From Alteromonas macleodii (lineage in GTDB: Bacteria > Pseudomonadota > Gammaproteobacteria > Enterobacterales > Alteromonadaceae): a stretch of 64,000 nt of DNA. The translations under genes were made by a program, and so were the position numbers. Location: assembly GCF_903772925.1 (NCBI RefSeq), contig NZ_LR812090.1:468593-532592 (forward strand), given 5' to 3'. The notes beneath the pieces are model-generated. The model had not been told where the DNA came from, did no database searches, and worked only from the letters and a program-made list of their open reading frames with translations. Shown piece after piece: positions 8,932 through 21,193 of the stretch; positions within the stretch are counted from its first letter, which is position 1; each line of letters begins with the position of its first letter.

Positions 8932-10503
8932 ATGAATACAAGCCAAACTCGCTTAGACGATGCCGTTAGGTTCTTAACACAACGAGATTTTAAGCAAGCA
9001 CACCGCTGTTGCGTTGAAGTGATTCAACAATACGGGCCGCATGCCCATGCCTATTTTTTACTTGGCATTATTCATATTGAAATTGGCCAAATAGAAAAGG
9101 CAATTGCCTTGTTAACTAAGTCTAACGAGATAGAAAAACGTCCAATTACTTTTGCCTATCTAGCGAAATGTTTTGCACTAAAAGGCGATATGCAGCAAGC
9201 GCTTGAGTTTGTATCGTGTGCGCCAGTAGATAGCCTAACTCGTGCCCTCGACTTAGATACCGTTGGCGTTTCACTGTCTCGAGTCGGCCTACATGAAAAG
9301 GCTATCGCTTATTTTGAAAAAGCACTTACGCTAGCGCCAGCGAATCCGCAATACCACTACAACTATGCTGTCAGCTGCAAGTTTGCAGGGAAATTTGAAC
9401 TAGCAAGAAAACACTTTGAAAAAGCCATAGATAGCGAACCTCATTTTTTTCAGGCTCATTTTGCCCTGTCTGATCTTGGCGGTGTTTCAGCTGAAAATAA
9501 TCATCTAGCACGACTTGAACCCCTAGTTAAAAGGGTAGAGAAAAATTTTGATGCGCGTCTTCATATAGGGCATGCGCTTGCCAAGGAGTATGAAGCTATA
9601 GGTGATTACAGGCGTGCTTTCGACGCGCTAAACCACGCGAAAGCACCCCAAAGGGCTCGTAGCGAAAGTACACTGAAAGATTATCAGGCAATATTCAGTA
9701 CTCTTCATAGTAATCTGCAGGCACAGGTAAACTCCGTTTCCTTTTCTAGCAGTGGTTCACAAAGCGACGCTCCAATTTTTGTTGTAGGCATGCCGCGCAG
9801 CGGCACAACGTTAGTTGAGCGGATATTAAGTCATCATTCGTTAGTTGCCTCTGGAGGAGAGCTACAAGATTTTGGCGTTGCTGTTAAAGAGGTAACTCAA
9901 ACTAGCAGTCAACTAGTGCTCGATAAGCATACTATCGAAAGGGCATATGAATGCGATCTTGCTAAAGTTGGAGAGCGCTATCTTCAGCGTACGGCTTTCT
10001 TGCGACAAAATTCAAAACACCTAGTCGACAAACTGCCGTTTAACTTCTTTTATATCGACCTAATACGGCAGGCTCTACCTAACGCGAAAATAGTGTGCTT
10101 ATTGCGAGATCCTATGGATACTTGCGTGGGTAATTTTAGACAATTGTTTTCTATCCATAGCCCTTATTACGCCTATGCTTACGACCTTGATGTCATAGGA
10201 AAGCTGTATCAAAGTTTCGAAAAATGGGTGAGAAAATTTGCTGAAACTTACCCAGATGCTATTCGCCTGCAGTCATATGAGCAACTTGCTCAGCACCCAG
10301 AAACTGAAGTTAAAGAGCTATTGGCGTATTGCAATCTACCTTGGGAAGAACAATGTTTGCGTGTTGAAAATAACAAGCTTCCGGTATCAACAGCCAGCAA
10401 AGTTCAGGTAAGAGAGCCAATAAATACTCGTCCAATTGGACGCTGGAAGCGCTATGCCTTATACACCGAAGCATTACAGAAGTCTTTAGGTATTAATGAT
10501 TAG
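8932..10503 (+). CDS. TPR-sulfotransferase fusion protein
   Basis: A 523-residue protein with two parts. Residues 1-200 are tetratricopeptide repeats (for example AIAYFEKALTLAPANPQYHYNYA). Residues from about 275 are a PAPS-dependent sulfotransferase domain with the 5'-phosphosulfate loop FVVGMPRSGTTLVERIL near 282-299 and the 3'-phosphate motif region around LLRDPMDTCVGNFRQLF. There is no signal peptide, so it probably acts in the cytoplasm. It lies 92 bp after a TonB-dependent receptor with a terminator in between. Genes of this fusion type are often seen next to such receptors in Alteromonadales and sphingomonads. Its acceptor substrate is unknown. Confidence 0.85.
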   Translation: MNTSQTRLDDAVRFLTQRDFKQAHRCCVEVIQQYGPHAHAYFLLGIIHIEIGQIEKAIALLTKSNEIEKRPITFAYLAKCFALKGDMQQALEFVSCAPVDSLTRALDLDTVGVSLSRVGLHEKAIAYFEKALTLAPANPQYHYNYAVSCKFAGKFELARKHFEKAIDSEPHFFQAHFALSDLGGVSAENNHLARLEPLVKRVEKNFDARLHIGHALAKEYEAIGDYRRAFDALNHAKAPQRARSESTLKDYQAIFSTLHSNLQAQVNSVSFSSSGSQSDAPIFVVGMPRSGTTLVERILSHHSLVASGGELQDFGVAVKEVTQTSSQLVLDKHTIERAYECDLAKVGERYLQRTAFLRQNSKHLVDKLPFNFFYIDLIRQALPNAKIVCLLRDPMDTCVGNFRQLFSIHSPYYAYAYDLDVIGKLYQSFEKWVRKFAETYPDAIRLQSYEQLAQHPETEVKELLAYCNLPWEEQCLRVENNKLPVSTASKVQVREPINTRPIGRWKRYALYTEALQKSLGIND

Positions 10504-10646
10504 AAAAATACAGATTCATTTGCAACGTATAAAAGTAACGATTATGTTAACGTTATACCTACTGGTCTAACCAGGTGAGCGTGAAGTCGGTGCGTTATCA
10601 TCGTGCTTCTGAATTAGTACTTTCTAGAAAAGCGGCGTTAAATACT

Positions 10647-11108
10647 ATGTCAAAGAACTACGTACTCAATACTTATAATAAATTCCTTAAACTGCCCTTT
10701 GGCAAAAAGCTGTTTAGCTGGTATTCGGCGCGCAGAGCACCTTATTTCTCAACAGTTTCACCACTTATTACAGACATTAAACCTAACTACTGTGAAGTGC
10801 TTATTAAAAAGCGCAAAGGGGTAGAAAACCACATTGGCACGGTTCACGTTATCGCGATTTGTAATGGTTTAGAAATGGCCATGGGCTTTATGTGTGAAGC
10901 ATCAATTCCTAAAAACCTTAGGTGGATCCCAAAAGGTATGGAAGTGAAATACCCAGCAAAAGCAGACTCAGACATTCGCTGTGTCGCCGAAGTGCCAGCA
11001 GATGCGTGGAAGCCTGGCGATTTACCTATTTCAGTTAAGGCGTACAACGCTGAAGGCACAGTGGTTGTAGATGGTACTATTACGGTTTGGGTAAGCGAAA
11101 AACGCTAA
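10647..11108 (+). CDS. DUF4442 hotdog-fold (thioesterase-like) protein
   Basis: A 153-residue protein starting MSKNYVLNTYNKFLKLPFGKKLFS. The core (about 45-150) has the hotdog pattern of the DUF4442/PaaI-like group: a central helix region GTVHVIAICNGLEMAMGFMCEAS, then strands KYPAKADSDIRCVAEV and VSVKAYNAEGTVV. It may hydrolyse acyl-CoA or bind acyl groups, but no specific substrate can be assigned. The frame extends upstream to a GTG at 10575; I prefer the ATG at 10647 because the family normally begins there, although neither start has a strong ribosome site. A terminator follows directly. Confidence 0.75.
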   Translation: MSKNYVLNTYNKFLKLPFGKKLFSWYSARRAPYFSTVSPLITDIKPNYCEVLIKKRKGVENHIGTVHVIAICNGLEMAMGFMCEASIPKNLRWIPKGMEVKYPAKADSDIRCVAEVPADAWKPGDLPISVKAYNAEGTVVVDGTITVWVSEKR

Positions 11109-11126
11109 ACTATGTCGTGTTGTTTG

Positions 11127-11152
11127 AAGGTCGCTTTTGCGGCCTTTTTTTT
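11127..11152 (+). terminator. Rho-independent terminator after the DUF4442 gene
   Basis: The short GC-rich stem AGGTCGC/GCGGCCT with a TTTT loop is followed by a run of eight T residues. Confidence 0.75.
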
Positions 11153-11326
11153 ATGTCAGCTTTAAAACACAATATTAAGTTTTTACGACACGCTTATTTC
11201 TAATTGACAGTATTCAAAAACACATCTAAGAATAACGTGGTAAGCGATTAAGGCGCTATATCGGAAGTCTATTTCATTCAACTATTAGCTGGCAGCCCTC
11301 TATTTATGTAACACGAGGGGGCCGCA

Positions 11327-11719
11327 ATGAAAGAGGTTAAGATGTCTGTAATCACAAAAGAAAAAATCACCAGAAAACCCTTCGCAGATAAGAAAAATTA
11401 CCCCTACGGCTTTGCGCGTTCAGGAGATTTTTCAATTAACGAGAGCAAGCTTTTGCAAAGTCACGGAAGCTTGTTTGCTGCACTGGTAGACGGAAAGATC
11501 ACGCCGGAAAACGACGAAGAACAAGCCTATTTAGAGTCGGCTCTCGGCCATCGCGAGCCCGCAACGCCTCAAGAAAAAGCGTGGTTAAAATACCAAGCAC
11601 GAATCAATAGACCAAAGACCGCTAGCATTTATGGCTCTAAGCGCCCATCTTCAGAAGAGGTTGACGATGATGAAGATATAAGCGATAACAGTGACATTGA
11701 TATTAGCCTCGATGATTAA
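11327..11719 (+). CDS. maoP: MaoP/YifE (DUF413) chromosome-organisation protein
   Basis: A 130-residue protein of the DUF413 family. E. coli MaoP (YifE) works with its site maoS to organise the Ori macrodomain. The match is clear from the core FADKKNYPYGFARSGDFS, the repeated GHREPATPQEKAWLKYQARI block and the IKRP-like INRPK segment. The C-terminal 25 residues are almost entirely Asp, Glu and Ser, as in other members. Two in-frame ATGs (11327 and 11342) both have Shine-Dalgarno sequences (GAGGGGG and AAAGAGG), so the true start is uncertain by five residues. A maoS-like site would be expected in the 218-bp upstream gap, but I cannot identify it by eye. Confidence 0.9.
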   Translation: MKEVKMSVITKEKITRKPFADKKNYPYGFARSGDFSINESKLLQSHGSLFAALVDGKITPENDEEQAYLESALGHREPATPQEKAWLKYQARINRPKTASIYGSKRPSSEEVDDDEDISDNSDIDISLDD

Positions 11720-11991
11720 GGCTTTGCCTTCATTTACAAGCGGTAGATAAAGGCGCTTTCTTTTCGCACGTCATTTTATTGTTCACGCTGTTAATATTAT
11801 GTAAATAATTATCCTATTTTTCGTCAATTTAATACTAGCGGCGAAATATTTATCCTAATTATTACGAATATTGGGATATATATCTCACTTTTACGCAATT
11901 TGGTGTTTTATCTTCCTATTACCTTAGATATAGTCGGGGCATCGTCAACGTACGCTGACAAACCCCCCAACCCATTACAGGAGAAAGCACT

Positions 11992-13710
11992 GTGAAAATG
12001 ATGTCGGGCGCAGCCATGGTGGTTGAAGCGCTAAAAGATGTAGGAGTGACACACGTGTTCGGTTACCCAGGTGGTGCCGTACTAGACATTTATGATGCGT
12101 TATTTGCGCAAGATGATGTCAAACACGTCCTCGTACGTCATGAACAGGCAGCCGCCCACATGGCGGATGGTTATGCACGTTCAACTGGCAAAACCGGCAC
12201 AGTGCTCGTCACATCAGGTCCAGGCGCAACGAATACTATTACAGGTATTGCTACTGCGTACATGGACTCTATCCCGATGGTAATCTTATCGGGACAGGTG
12301 CCGTCGAAGCACATTGGTGAAGACGCATTCCAAGAAACTGACATGGTAGGGTGCTCGCGTCCTATCGTTAAGCACAGCTTCTTGGTTAAGCGCGCGGTTG
12401 ATATTCCAGAAGCGATTGCTAAAGCCTATTATATTGCTAACACTGGCCGTCCTGGTCCGGTGGTTGTAGATTTGCCAAAAGATATTGTTAACGTAGCGGA
12501 AGAGCACCCTTATGTGTATCCAACTGACGTTACCATGCGTTCTTATAATCCTACCGAAAAGGGCCACCCTAAGCAGGTTAAGAAAGCGGTTGAGTCGCTA
12601 CTTAAAGCAGAACGTCCAGTATTATATGTAGGTGGTGGTGCAGTAGCTTGCGACGCGTCAGAAAAAGTTATTGAGTTAGCTGAAAAGCTAAATGCTCCGG
12701 TAACTTGTACGCTGATGGGTCTTGGCGCTATGCCGGGAACACACAAGCAATTCATTGGTATGCTTGGTATGCATGGTACACTTGAAGCGAACAAAACCAT
12801 GCACAATGCCGACTGTATCATTGCGCTAGGTGCACGTTTTGATGACCGTGTTACCAACAACGTTGATAAATTCTGCCCTCATGCAGACATTATCCACGTT
12901 GATATTGACCCTGCATCAATTTCTAAGACCGTAAATGCGCATATTCCTGTAGTAGGTTCGGTAGATAAAGTACTTGATCAAATTTTAAGCCAGGTAAATA
13001 AGAAAGATTTATCAGGTCAAAGTGAAAAGCTCGCCGATTGGTGGCAGCAGATAGAAACATGGCGTTCTCGTGAGTGCTTGAACTACGCACAAGGCGAAGA
13101 AACTATTAAGCCACAGCGCGTTATTGAAGCCTTGTATAAGCATACCGATGGTAAAGCCTATGTCAGCTCTGATGTAGGTCAGCACCAAATGTTTGCTGCG
13201 CTTTATTACCCTTATGATAAACCGCGTCAATGGATTAACTCAGGTGGCCTTGGCACTATGGGCTTTGGTTTACCTGCGGCGATGGGCGTGCAGTTTGCCC
13301 ACCCAGGCTCAACCTCTGTGGTAGTAACAGGTGATGGCAGTATTCAAATGAATATTCAAGAGCTGTCTACTTGTTTGCAGTACAACTTGCCTATCAAGAT
13401 TATCTCACTGAATAACCGTGCTCTTGGTATGGTTCGTCAATGGCAGGATATGATCTATAAAGGGCGTCACTCACACTCGTATATGGATTCAATGCCTGAC
13501 TTTGTGAAGTTAGCAGAAGCTTACGGGCACGTAGGCATTAAAGTAGACAAGCTCGAAGAGCTAGATGCAGCAATGGAGAAATGTTTCAGCTACACAGATC
13601 GCTTAGTGTTTATGGACATAGCAGTAGACCAAAACGAACACGTATATCCAATGCAAATTAAGTTTGGCGCAATGGATGACATGCGCTTAAGCAAGACGGA
13701 GCGAACCTGA
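11992..13710 (+). CDS. ilvI: Acetolactate synthase large subunit
   Basis: TPP-dependent first step of valine, leucine and isoleucine synthesis. The 572 residues have the N-terminal TPP-activating Glu51 ([15 protein letters not shown]), the [17 protein letters not shown] loop, and the C-terminal TPP/Mg motif beginning GDGS at 447-450. The product begins at GTG 11992, supported by CAGGAG seven bases upstream. Length and the paired small subunit fit the IlvIH (AHAS III) type. The 272-bp upstream gap is very AT-rich, which would suit Lrp-like control as in E. coli ilvIH, but no leader peptide or attenuator is evident. Confidence 0.96.
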   Translation: MKMMSGAAMVVEALKDVGVTHVFGYPGGAVLDIYDALFAQDDVKHVLVRHEQAAAHMADGYARSTGKTGTVLVTSGPGATNTITGIATAYMDSIPMVILSGQVPSKHIGEDAFQETDMVGCSRPIVKHSFLVKRAVDIPEAIAKAYYIANTGRPGPVVVDLPKDIVNVAEEHPYVYPTDVTMRSYNPTEKGHPKQVKKAVESLLKAERPVLYVGGGAVACDASEKVIELAEKLNAPVTCTLMGLGAMPGTHKQFIGMLGMHGTLEANKTMHNADCIIALGARFDDRVTNNVDKFCPHADIIHVDIDPASISKTVNAHIPVVGSVDKVLDQILSQVNKKDLSGQSEKLADWWQQIETWRSRECLNYAQGEETIKPQRVIEALYKHTDGKAYVSSDVGQHQMFAALYYPYDKPRQWINSGGLGTMGFGLPAAMGVQFAHPGSTSVVVTGDGSIQMNIQELSTCLQYNLPIKIISLNNRALGMVRQWQDMIYKGRHSHSYMDSMPDFVKLAEAYGHVGIKVDKLEELDAAMEKCFSYTDRLVFMDIAVDQNEHVYPMQIKFGAMDDMRLSKTERT

Positions 13711-14207
13711 TGAAACGTATTATCTCTGTATTAATGGAAAACGCCCCTGGCGCACTATCTCGTATCGTTGGTGTATTCTCACAACGTGGTTATAACGTTG
13801 ACTCACTATGTGTGGCACCGACTGACGACGAAAGCCTTTCACGTTTGACCATCATTACTCACGGCGACGACAAGGTTATCGAGCAGATCACTAAGCAGGT
13901 AAACAAGCTTATTGATGTGCTAAAGGTCGTGGATCTTACTGAAGGTACGCATATTGAGCGTGAGCTTATGCTGATTAAAGTCGCTACCCGCACAGAGTCG
14001 GTACGCGCTGAAGTGAAGCGGAATTCTGATATTTTCCGTGCGCGTATTGTAGATGTGAACGTAAACAACTACACCATTGAAATTACTGGTACTACAGATA
14101 AGTTAGATGCGTTTGCAGCAACTATGGGGCAATGCGCTGAAATTATCGAGTCATCACGCACTGGTGTTTGTGGCCTAGCTAGAGGTGATAGGGCGCTTCG
14201 TCCTTAA
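13710..14207 (+). CDS. ilvH: Acetolactate synthase small (regulatory) subunit
   Basis: Regulatory partner of IlvI that confers feedback control by valine and raises activity. The 165 residues begin with an ACT domain (about 4-75: RIISVLMENAPGALSRIVGVFSQRGYN) and continue with the AHAS small-subunit C-terminal domain (RELMLIKV onward). Its ATG shares bases with the ilvI stop codon (TGATG), so the two are translationally coupled. A strong terminator closes the operon. Confidence 0.97.
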   Translation: MKRIISVLMENAPGALSRIVGVFSQRGYNVDSLCVAPTDDESLSRLTIITHGDDKVIEQITKQVNKLIDVLKVVDLTEGTHIERELMLIKVATRTESVRAEVKRNSDIFRARIVDVNVNNYTIEITGTTDKLDAFAATMGQCAEIIESSRTGVCGLARGDRALRP

Positions 14208-14242
14208 ATGATGCTCTGAATTTTCGCGCAAAGCGTTTTTTC

Positions 14243-14270
14243 AAAAGGCTGTCATTAGACAGCCTTTTTT
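14243..14270 (+). terminator. Rho-independent terminator of ilvIH
   Basis: AAAAGGCTGTC/GACAGCCTTTTTT hairpin with an ATTA loop and a T-tract. It lies just before the 3' end of the convergent gene at 14288 and may serve both directions. Confidence 0.88.
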
Positions 14271-14287
14271 CATTTTAGGGAATGTCC

Positions 14288-15349
14288 CTAAGTATCGCGC
14301 CCATAATAGGCTTCAACGCGCAAAGCTAAGCCATACGAGGTTTTGAAGTCCTCATCACGCAGCCATAATACAAAAGGCTCTACTTCAAAGAAAAGCCAAT
14401 CGCGCAGCATGTTGTTACGCCATCTAAACCCGCCGTAAATTTCTTCTACGCGATAGTTAGGTTGGCTCAACCCCTCTACCATTAAATGGGGTATAACAGC
14501 GTTGTGTTGATCCACTGAAAACAAATGATGTACTTCGTGGCGCCACAACCAGTCATTCGTATCGTCTCGAAAATAAAAACGGTTATTTTGGCGAATGAGG
14601 TGTTTTTTGCTCATCTCGTATTGAAATGCCCAGCCAAGTTCAGCACCTAATCGATCACGGGTATAATAATAAAGCTCTGCGTCATATAGCATGGCCCACT
14701 GTTGGGAAAAGGCGAAGGCGTCTTTGTATCGCGTCATGGCATAGAGTTGGTCGCGTCGTCCTGCGCCGACTCTATACGAATAATGTGAATCCTGCTCTGG
14801 ACGAAACCTTAGTGCAATAGTCGTCCTATCGCGGTCGTTATTTCCGGTATCTCTTGCTGCCCGTATTGTATTGTTCTGCGTTTCGTCTTCATTGTCACTT
14901 AATAGTAAATCAACGCGCTCTTTTAAAGCAGGCAAACGAACGCGAATACGAAAGCGTAAGTCAGTATCTGTAAGCATACTGCTTCTTGGCTCCCATGAGA
15001 GTTGAATACGGCCTTCCGCTCTTGCTTCTTTACGTCCTGAAGTGATTGGAAGGCTATCGCTTACAAACAAACCATCGAGCTGCTTTACCGTAAAGTCCAT
15101 AGTGTCAGTAAAACTGCGCTGCCAAATATCAAACCACTGCTCATTGTCTTGCGCCTGTGAGGCAAACGTTATGTCATCCTTCGACGTGACAGAATTTGTA
15201 GTGAGGACATGCGAAGGTTTAATGACGTCTTGGTAAGCAGCACTTCTACTGGTCGTGTTTACGGGGTAATTCAACGTGTGCGGGGGATTATTCGACGTAG
15301 AGGGGGCAGAGAGCAATAATTGGCAATAGACAACGGTAAGACACAGCAT
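14288..15349 (-). CDS. Conserved exported protein, probably outer-membrane beta-barrel
   Basis: No function recognised. The 353-residue product has a hydrophobic N-terminus that could be a signal peptide (MLCLTVVYCQLLLSAPS), a polar spacer, and from about residue 110 a series of alternating, amphipathic strands ending near the C-terminus with YGLALRVEAYYG. This is the pattern of a small outer-membrane barrel. The ATG at 15349 has AAGGAG ten bases upstream. It is transcribed away from tatABC with about 180 bp between start codons. No partner gene clarifies its role. Confidence 0.7.
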   Translation of the reverse strand: MLCLTVVYCQLLLSAPSTSNNPPHTLNYPVNTTSRSAAYQDVIKPSHVLTTNSVTSKDDITFASQAQDNEQWFDIWQRSFTDTMDFTVKQLDGLFVSDSLPITSGRKEARAEGRIQLSWEPRSSMLTDTDLRFRIRVRLPALKERVDLLLSDNEDETQNNTIRAARDTGNNDRDRTTIALRFRPEQDSHYSYRVGAGRRDQLYAMTRYKDAFAFSQQWAMLYDAELYYYTRDRLGAELGWAFQYEMSKKHLIRQNNRFYFRDDTNDWLWRHEVHHLFSVDQHNAVIPHLMVEGLSQPNYRVEEIYGGFRWRNNMLRDWLFFEVEPFVLWLRDEDFKTSYGLALRVEAYYGRDT

Positions 15350-15532
15350 TGCTCACTAACTCCTTGTAAAAATTAGAATAGTTGAATGTATTTACTATTC
15401 GCTTTTAAGATATACAGAGAATGTATTGTCGCTGTTAAAACGTCAATCTTTATTCATTCGAGTAAATATTCAGGTGAAAGCATTGGCGGGCAATGGCATA
15501 CTGTGTACAACGATGTAATGGAGATTATTTTT

Positions 15533-15772
15533 ATGGGTGGTATTAGTATTTGGCAGTTGCTGATCGTACTGGTTATCGTAGTGCTATTGTTTGGTACAAA
15601 ACGACTTAAAGGTATCGGCACTGACTTAGGCGGCGCAATTAAAGGCTTCAAAAAAGCAGTGAGCGAAGAAGACAAAGACGCCGACTTTGAACAAAAGAAG
15701 CAAGTTGAAGAAAAGTCAGCGGCTGAGCCTGTTTCGACAAAAACACAGAGCGACGTTAAAGAAAAATCCTGA
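15533..15772 (+). CDS. tatA: Twin-arginine translocase subunit TatA
   Basis: Pore-forming component of the Tat export system for folded proteins. The 79-residue product starts [21 protein letters not shown], the standard single transmembrane helix, then the [20 protein letters not shown] amphipathic helix and a charged tail. I chose the ATG at 15533 because GGAG lies nine bases upstream; the frame is open back to 15386, but that extension is not TatA-like. The stop overlaps the tatB start (TGATG), showing a tatABC operon. Confidence 0.96.
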   Translation: MGGISIWQLLIVLVIVVLLFGTKRLKGIGTDLGGAIKGFKKAVSEEDKDADFEQKKQVEEKSAAEPVSTKTQSDVKEKS

Positions 15773-16071
15773 TGTTTGATATCGGCTTTTGGGAGCTATT
15801 GGTAGTAGGCGTTTTGGCACTCCTTATTTTAGGGCCCGAACGACTGCCAGGTGCCATGCGCTCTACTATAAATACAATTCGCAGCGTACGTAATGTAGCA
15901 ACGGGCTTTAAGCAAGAAGTTGAGCATCAGCTGCGTGTGCATGAATTGCATGAAAACTTGAAAAAAGCAGAGCAGCAAGGCCTTAAAGATCTTTCACCTG
16001 AACTTGAACAAAGTGTCGATGAGCTAAAAAAAGCCGCCGAGTCGGTTCAAGAACCATATAAAAAGCAATAA
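15772..16071 (+). CDS. tatB: Sec-independent translocase subunit TatB
   Basis: Forms the Tat substrate receptor with TatC. The 99-residue protein begins [30 protein letters not shown], which contains the TatB hinge motif GPERLP after a single transmembrane helix, followed by a long charged amphipathic region. Start and stop codons abut tatA and tatC, so expression is coupled. Confidence 0.96.
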   Translation: MFDIGFWELLVVGVLALLILGPERLPGAMRSTINTIRSVRNVATGFKQEVEHQLRVHELHENLKKAEQQGLKDLSPELEQSVDELKKAAESVQEPYKKQ

Positions 16072-16827
16072 ATGTCTGACGCTAACAATCTCATTTCTCA
16101 TTTAATTGAATTACGCAGCCGTATTCTCAAAGCGCTTTTGAGCGTGCTAATTGTATTTGTGTGTCTTGCCGCTTTCGCTCAAGACCTTTACCAGCTGTTA
16201 GCAATGCCTTTACTTGCAACGCTACCTGAAAACTCAAGTATGATTGCAACCGATGTGGCATCGCCCTTTTTCGCGCCTTTTAAACTTACTTTGGTGCTGT
16301 CGTTTTTCATAGCTATCCCCTATGTGCTTTATCAAGTGTGGGGCTTTGTTGCGCCGGGCTTATACCGAAATGAAAAACGCCTTGTTGCGCCTCTGCTTTT
16401 ATCAAGTACCTTACTATTTTATGCCGGTATGGCCTTTGCCTACTTTGTCGTATTTCCTATTGCGTTCGCATTTTTTACCAGCGTGGCGCCCGAAGGAGTA
16501 ACGGTAAGTACCGATATATCTAGCTACTTAAATTTCGTATTGAAACTGTTCTTCGCATTTGGGGTCTCATTCGAGATACCCATAGCCATTATTCTGATGT
16601 GTTGGACTGGCGTCACTGATGCCAAGTCGCTAAGAGCTAAACGTCCGTATGTGGTTGTAGGTGCTTTTGTAGTTGGCATGCTACTGACGCCACCAGATAT
16701 TATCTCTCAGACTCTGTTAGCGATACCAATGTGGTTGCTATTTGAAGTCGGCGTTATTGTAGGTGGCTTTTATGCGGGTAAAAAGCCAAAAGAAGAAGAG
16801 TCAGAAGAAGTTACTGACAATACATAA
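16072..16827 (+). CDS. tatC: Sec-independent translocase subunit TatC
   Basis: Inner-membrane receptor that recognises twin-arginine signal peptides. The 251 residues form six hydrophobic segments. The family landmarks are [16 protein letters not shown] at the N-terminus, [20 protein letters not shown] and the LTPPDIISQ loop between helices 5 and 6. The C-terminus is short and acidic. The ATG immediately follows the tatB stop. Confidence 0.97.
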   Translation: MSDANNLISHLIELRSRILKALLSVLIVFVCLAAFAQDLYQLLAMPLLATLPENSSMIATDVASPFFAPFKLTLVLSFFIAIPYVLYQVWGFVAPGLYRNEKRLVAPLLLSSTLLFYAGMAFAYFVVFPIAFAFFTSVAPEGVTVSTDISSYLNFVLKLFFAFGVSFEIPIAIILMCWTGVTDAKSLRAKRPYVVVGAFVVGMLLTPPDIISQTLLAIPMWLLFEVGVIVGGFYAGKKPKEEESEEVTDNT

Positions 16828-16852
16828 AAGTTATAAAGAGCAAGGAATAAGA

Positions 16853-17407
16853 ATGAAAACTCGACTGATATCTATTGCCACATTATTGTGTGCTTTTGGG
16901 GCGCTTAACGTTCACGCTGAAACTGTAGCTGATGCTATGGAAAAGTGCCGCAACACAGACAATAGCTTAAAGCGTCTCATTTGTTACGACAATATTGCTA
17001 AATCGCTGAATCAATATGGTGGCACAGATGCAGCTGTCAGCCAACTGCAAGCGTATAAGTCGCAGCCAGTTGCTAAACCAAGATTACAGGCTGAGCCGAA
17101 TAAACGTCCTGCTGTCAGCGAACCTACTACCGTACAAAAGCCTGAGAATGATTTTGGTCTAGAGCATAGACGGGATTTAACTGCCGAAGCCTCAGAAATT
17201 TCACTCACTATCGCATCGTTTAAAGACTCTCTTCGAGGCAAAAAGATTATTACGTTCAGCGATGGCTCAGTGTGGCAGCAAAGCGATAGTGCTTACTTGA
17301 AGATAGAAGAAGGTCAGCAAGTATCAATTGAAAGAGGCCTGCTAGGGTCATTCTTTTTAAGCGTAGAAGGTGTTAACAAACGCATGAAAGTGAAGCGCGT
17401 TAAGTAA
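16853..17407 (+). CDS. Exported protein of unknown function between tatC and tatD
   Basis: A 184-residue product with a clear Sec signal peptide (MKTRLISIATLLCAFGALNVHA-E), a small N-terminal region with two cysteines (EKCRNTDNSLKRLICYDNIAKSL) and a C-terminal beta-rich region beginning EISLTIASFKDSLRGKK. The CxxxxxxxxRLxCYDxxA pattern occurs in VasI/TssV-like and other periplasmic proteins, but no type VI genes are nearby. ATG 16853 has AAGGAAT upstream; the longer frame from 16763 overlaps tatC and is unlikely. It is one base from tatD, so it is probably cotranscribed. Confidence 0.8.
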   Translation: MKTRLISIATLLCAFGALNVHAETVADAMEKCRNTDNSLKRLICYDNIAKSLNQYGGTDAAVSQLQAYKSQPVAKPRLQAEPNKRPAVSEPTTVQKPENDFGLEHRRDLTAEASEISLTIASFKDSLRGKKIITFSDGSVWQQSDSAYLKIEEGQQVSIERGLLGSFFLSVEGVNKRMKVKRVK

Positions 17408-18184
17408 ATGCCTTGGTTCGACGCAGGCGTCAATCTGCTTGACAAGCGTTTTGACGCCGAAGAAGTCATACAACGTGCGCAAGACGCCGATGTTGATAAA
17501 CTGTGTGTCATTACCACTCATCCCAATGAGTGGGATGCCGCGGTAGCGCTTTATAAAAAGTACCCTGATCAGTGCTGTTTTACCATTGGTGTACACCCTC
17601 ATAACGCGAAAGATATCACTGAAAGCGACTATGACCGTCTACGTGAGCTTGCTCAACATAAAGGGTGTGTGGCTATAGGTGAGTGCGGGTTAGACTTTAA
17701 CCGTAATTTTTCACCTCAAGATGTACAGTTAACGGTTTTTGAAGCGCAGTTAAAATTAGCTACGTCATTAAACTTACCCGTGTACTTACATGAAAGAGAC
17801 GCCTTTGACGAGCAAATTGGCTTGTTGACCCAGTATATGCCGAAATTGAAAGGGGGAATTGCCCACTGCTTTACTGGTACGGCTGAACAGGTAAAAGCGT
17901 ATGTGTCATTAGGTCTTTATATCGGTATCACAGGGTGGGTATGTGATGATAAGCGCGGCGCTGACTTACGTGATGCTGTAAACCATATACCGCTGAACAA
18001 GCTTATCCTTGAAACTGATGCCCCATATTTATTTCCAAAAACACTTCGCCCGCGTAAACGCAATAATGAACCTGCTTTTTTACCCCATATCGCTCAGCAA
18101 TTAGGCGAATATCTGCAACTTGACACTGATAAATTGCGTATTAGCAGTTATGCTAATAGCTGTGAGTTGTTTTCTCTCAGCTAA
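17408..18184 (+). CDS. tatD: TatD family metal-dependent DNase
   Basis: 3'-5' exonuclease of the TatD amidohydrolase family, not part of the translocon itself. The 258 residues show the TatD variant of the first metal motif (DAGVNL instead of HxH), then the GVHPH, GECGLDFNR, LHERDA, HCFTGT and ETDAPYLFP motifs in order. The gene starts directly after the preceding stop codon. Position after tatABC matches E. coli. Confidence 0.95.
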   Translation: MPWFDAGVNLLDKRFDAEEVIQRAQDADVDKLCVITTHPNEWDAAVALYKKYPDQCCFTIGVHPHNAKDITESDYDRLRELAQHKGCVAIGECGLDFNRNFSPQDVQLTVFEAQLKLATSLNLPVYLHERDAFDEQIGLLTQYMPKLKGGIAHCFTGTAEQVKAYVSLGLYIGITGWVCDDKRGADLRDAVNHIPLNKLILETDAPYLFPKTLRPRKRNNEPAFLPHIAQQLGEYLQLDTDKLRISSYANSCELFSLS

Positions 18185-18196
18185 ACATAGGTTTAT

Positions 18197-21102
<2,906 letters not shown>

Positions 21103-21141
21103 ACATTAAAATTAAATGGCATTGAATTGCGTGTGCCAAAG

Positions 21142-21168
21142 AAAAGCCGTGCTTAGCACGGCTTTTTT
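21142..21168 (+). terminator. Rho-independent terminator between hemB and gppA
   Basis: AAAAGCCGTGC/GCACGGCTTTTTT hairpin with T residues on one side and A residues on the other; it can act for both convergent genes. Confidence 0.88.
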
Positions 21169-21193
21169 AATTATAGAATAAAGATGTAAGTAT

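Noticed and set aside
11720..11991. Branched-chain amino acid leader peptide and attenuator before ilvI
   Set aside because: There is no short ORF with clustered Ile, Val or Leu codons and no terminator hairpin; the stretch is only AT-rich.
14626..14820. Plus-strand ORF antisense to the 353-residue unknown protein
   Set aside because: A shadow frame without start context or family features, opposite a longer frame that has a ribosome site and a signal peptide.
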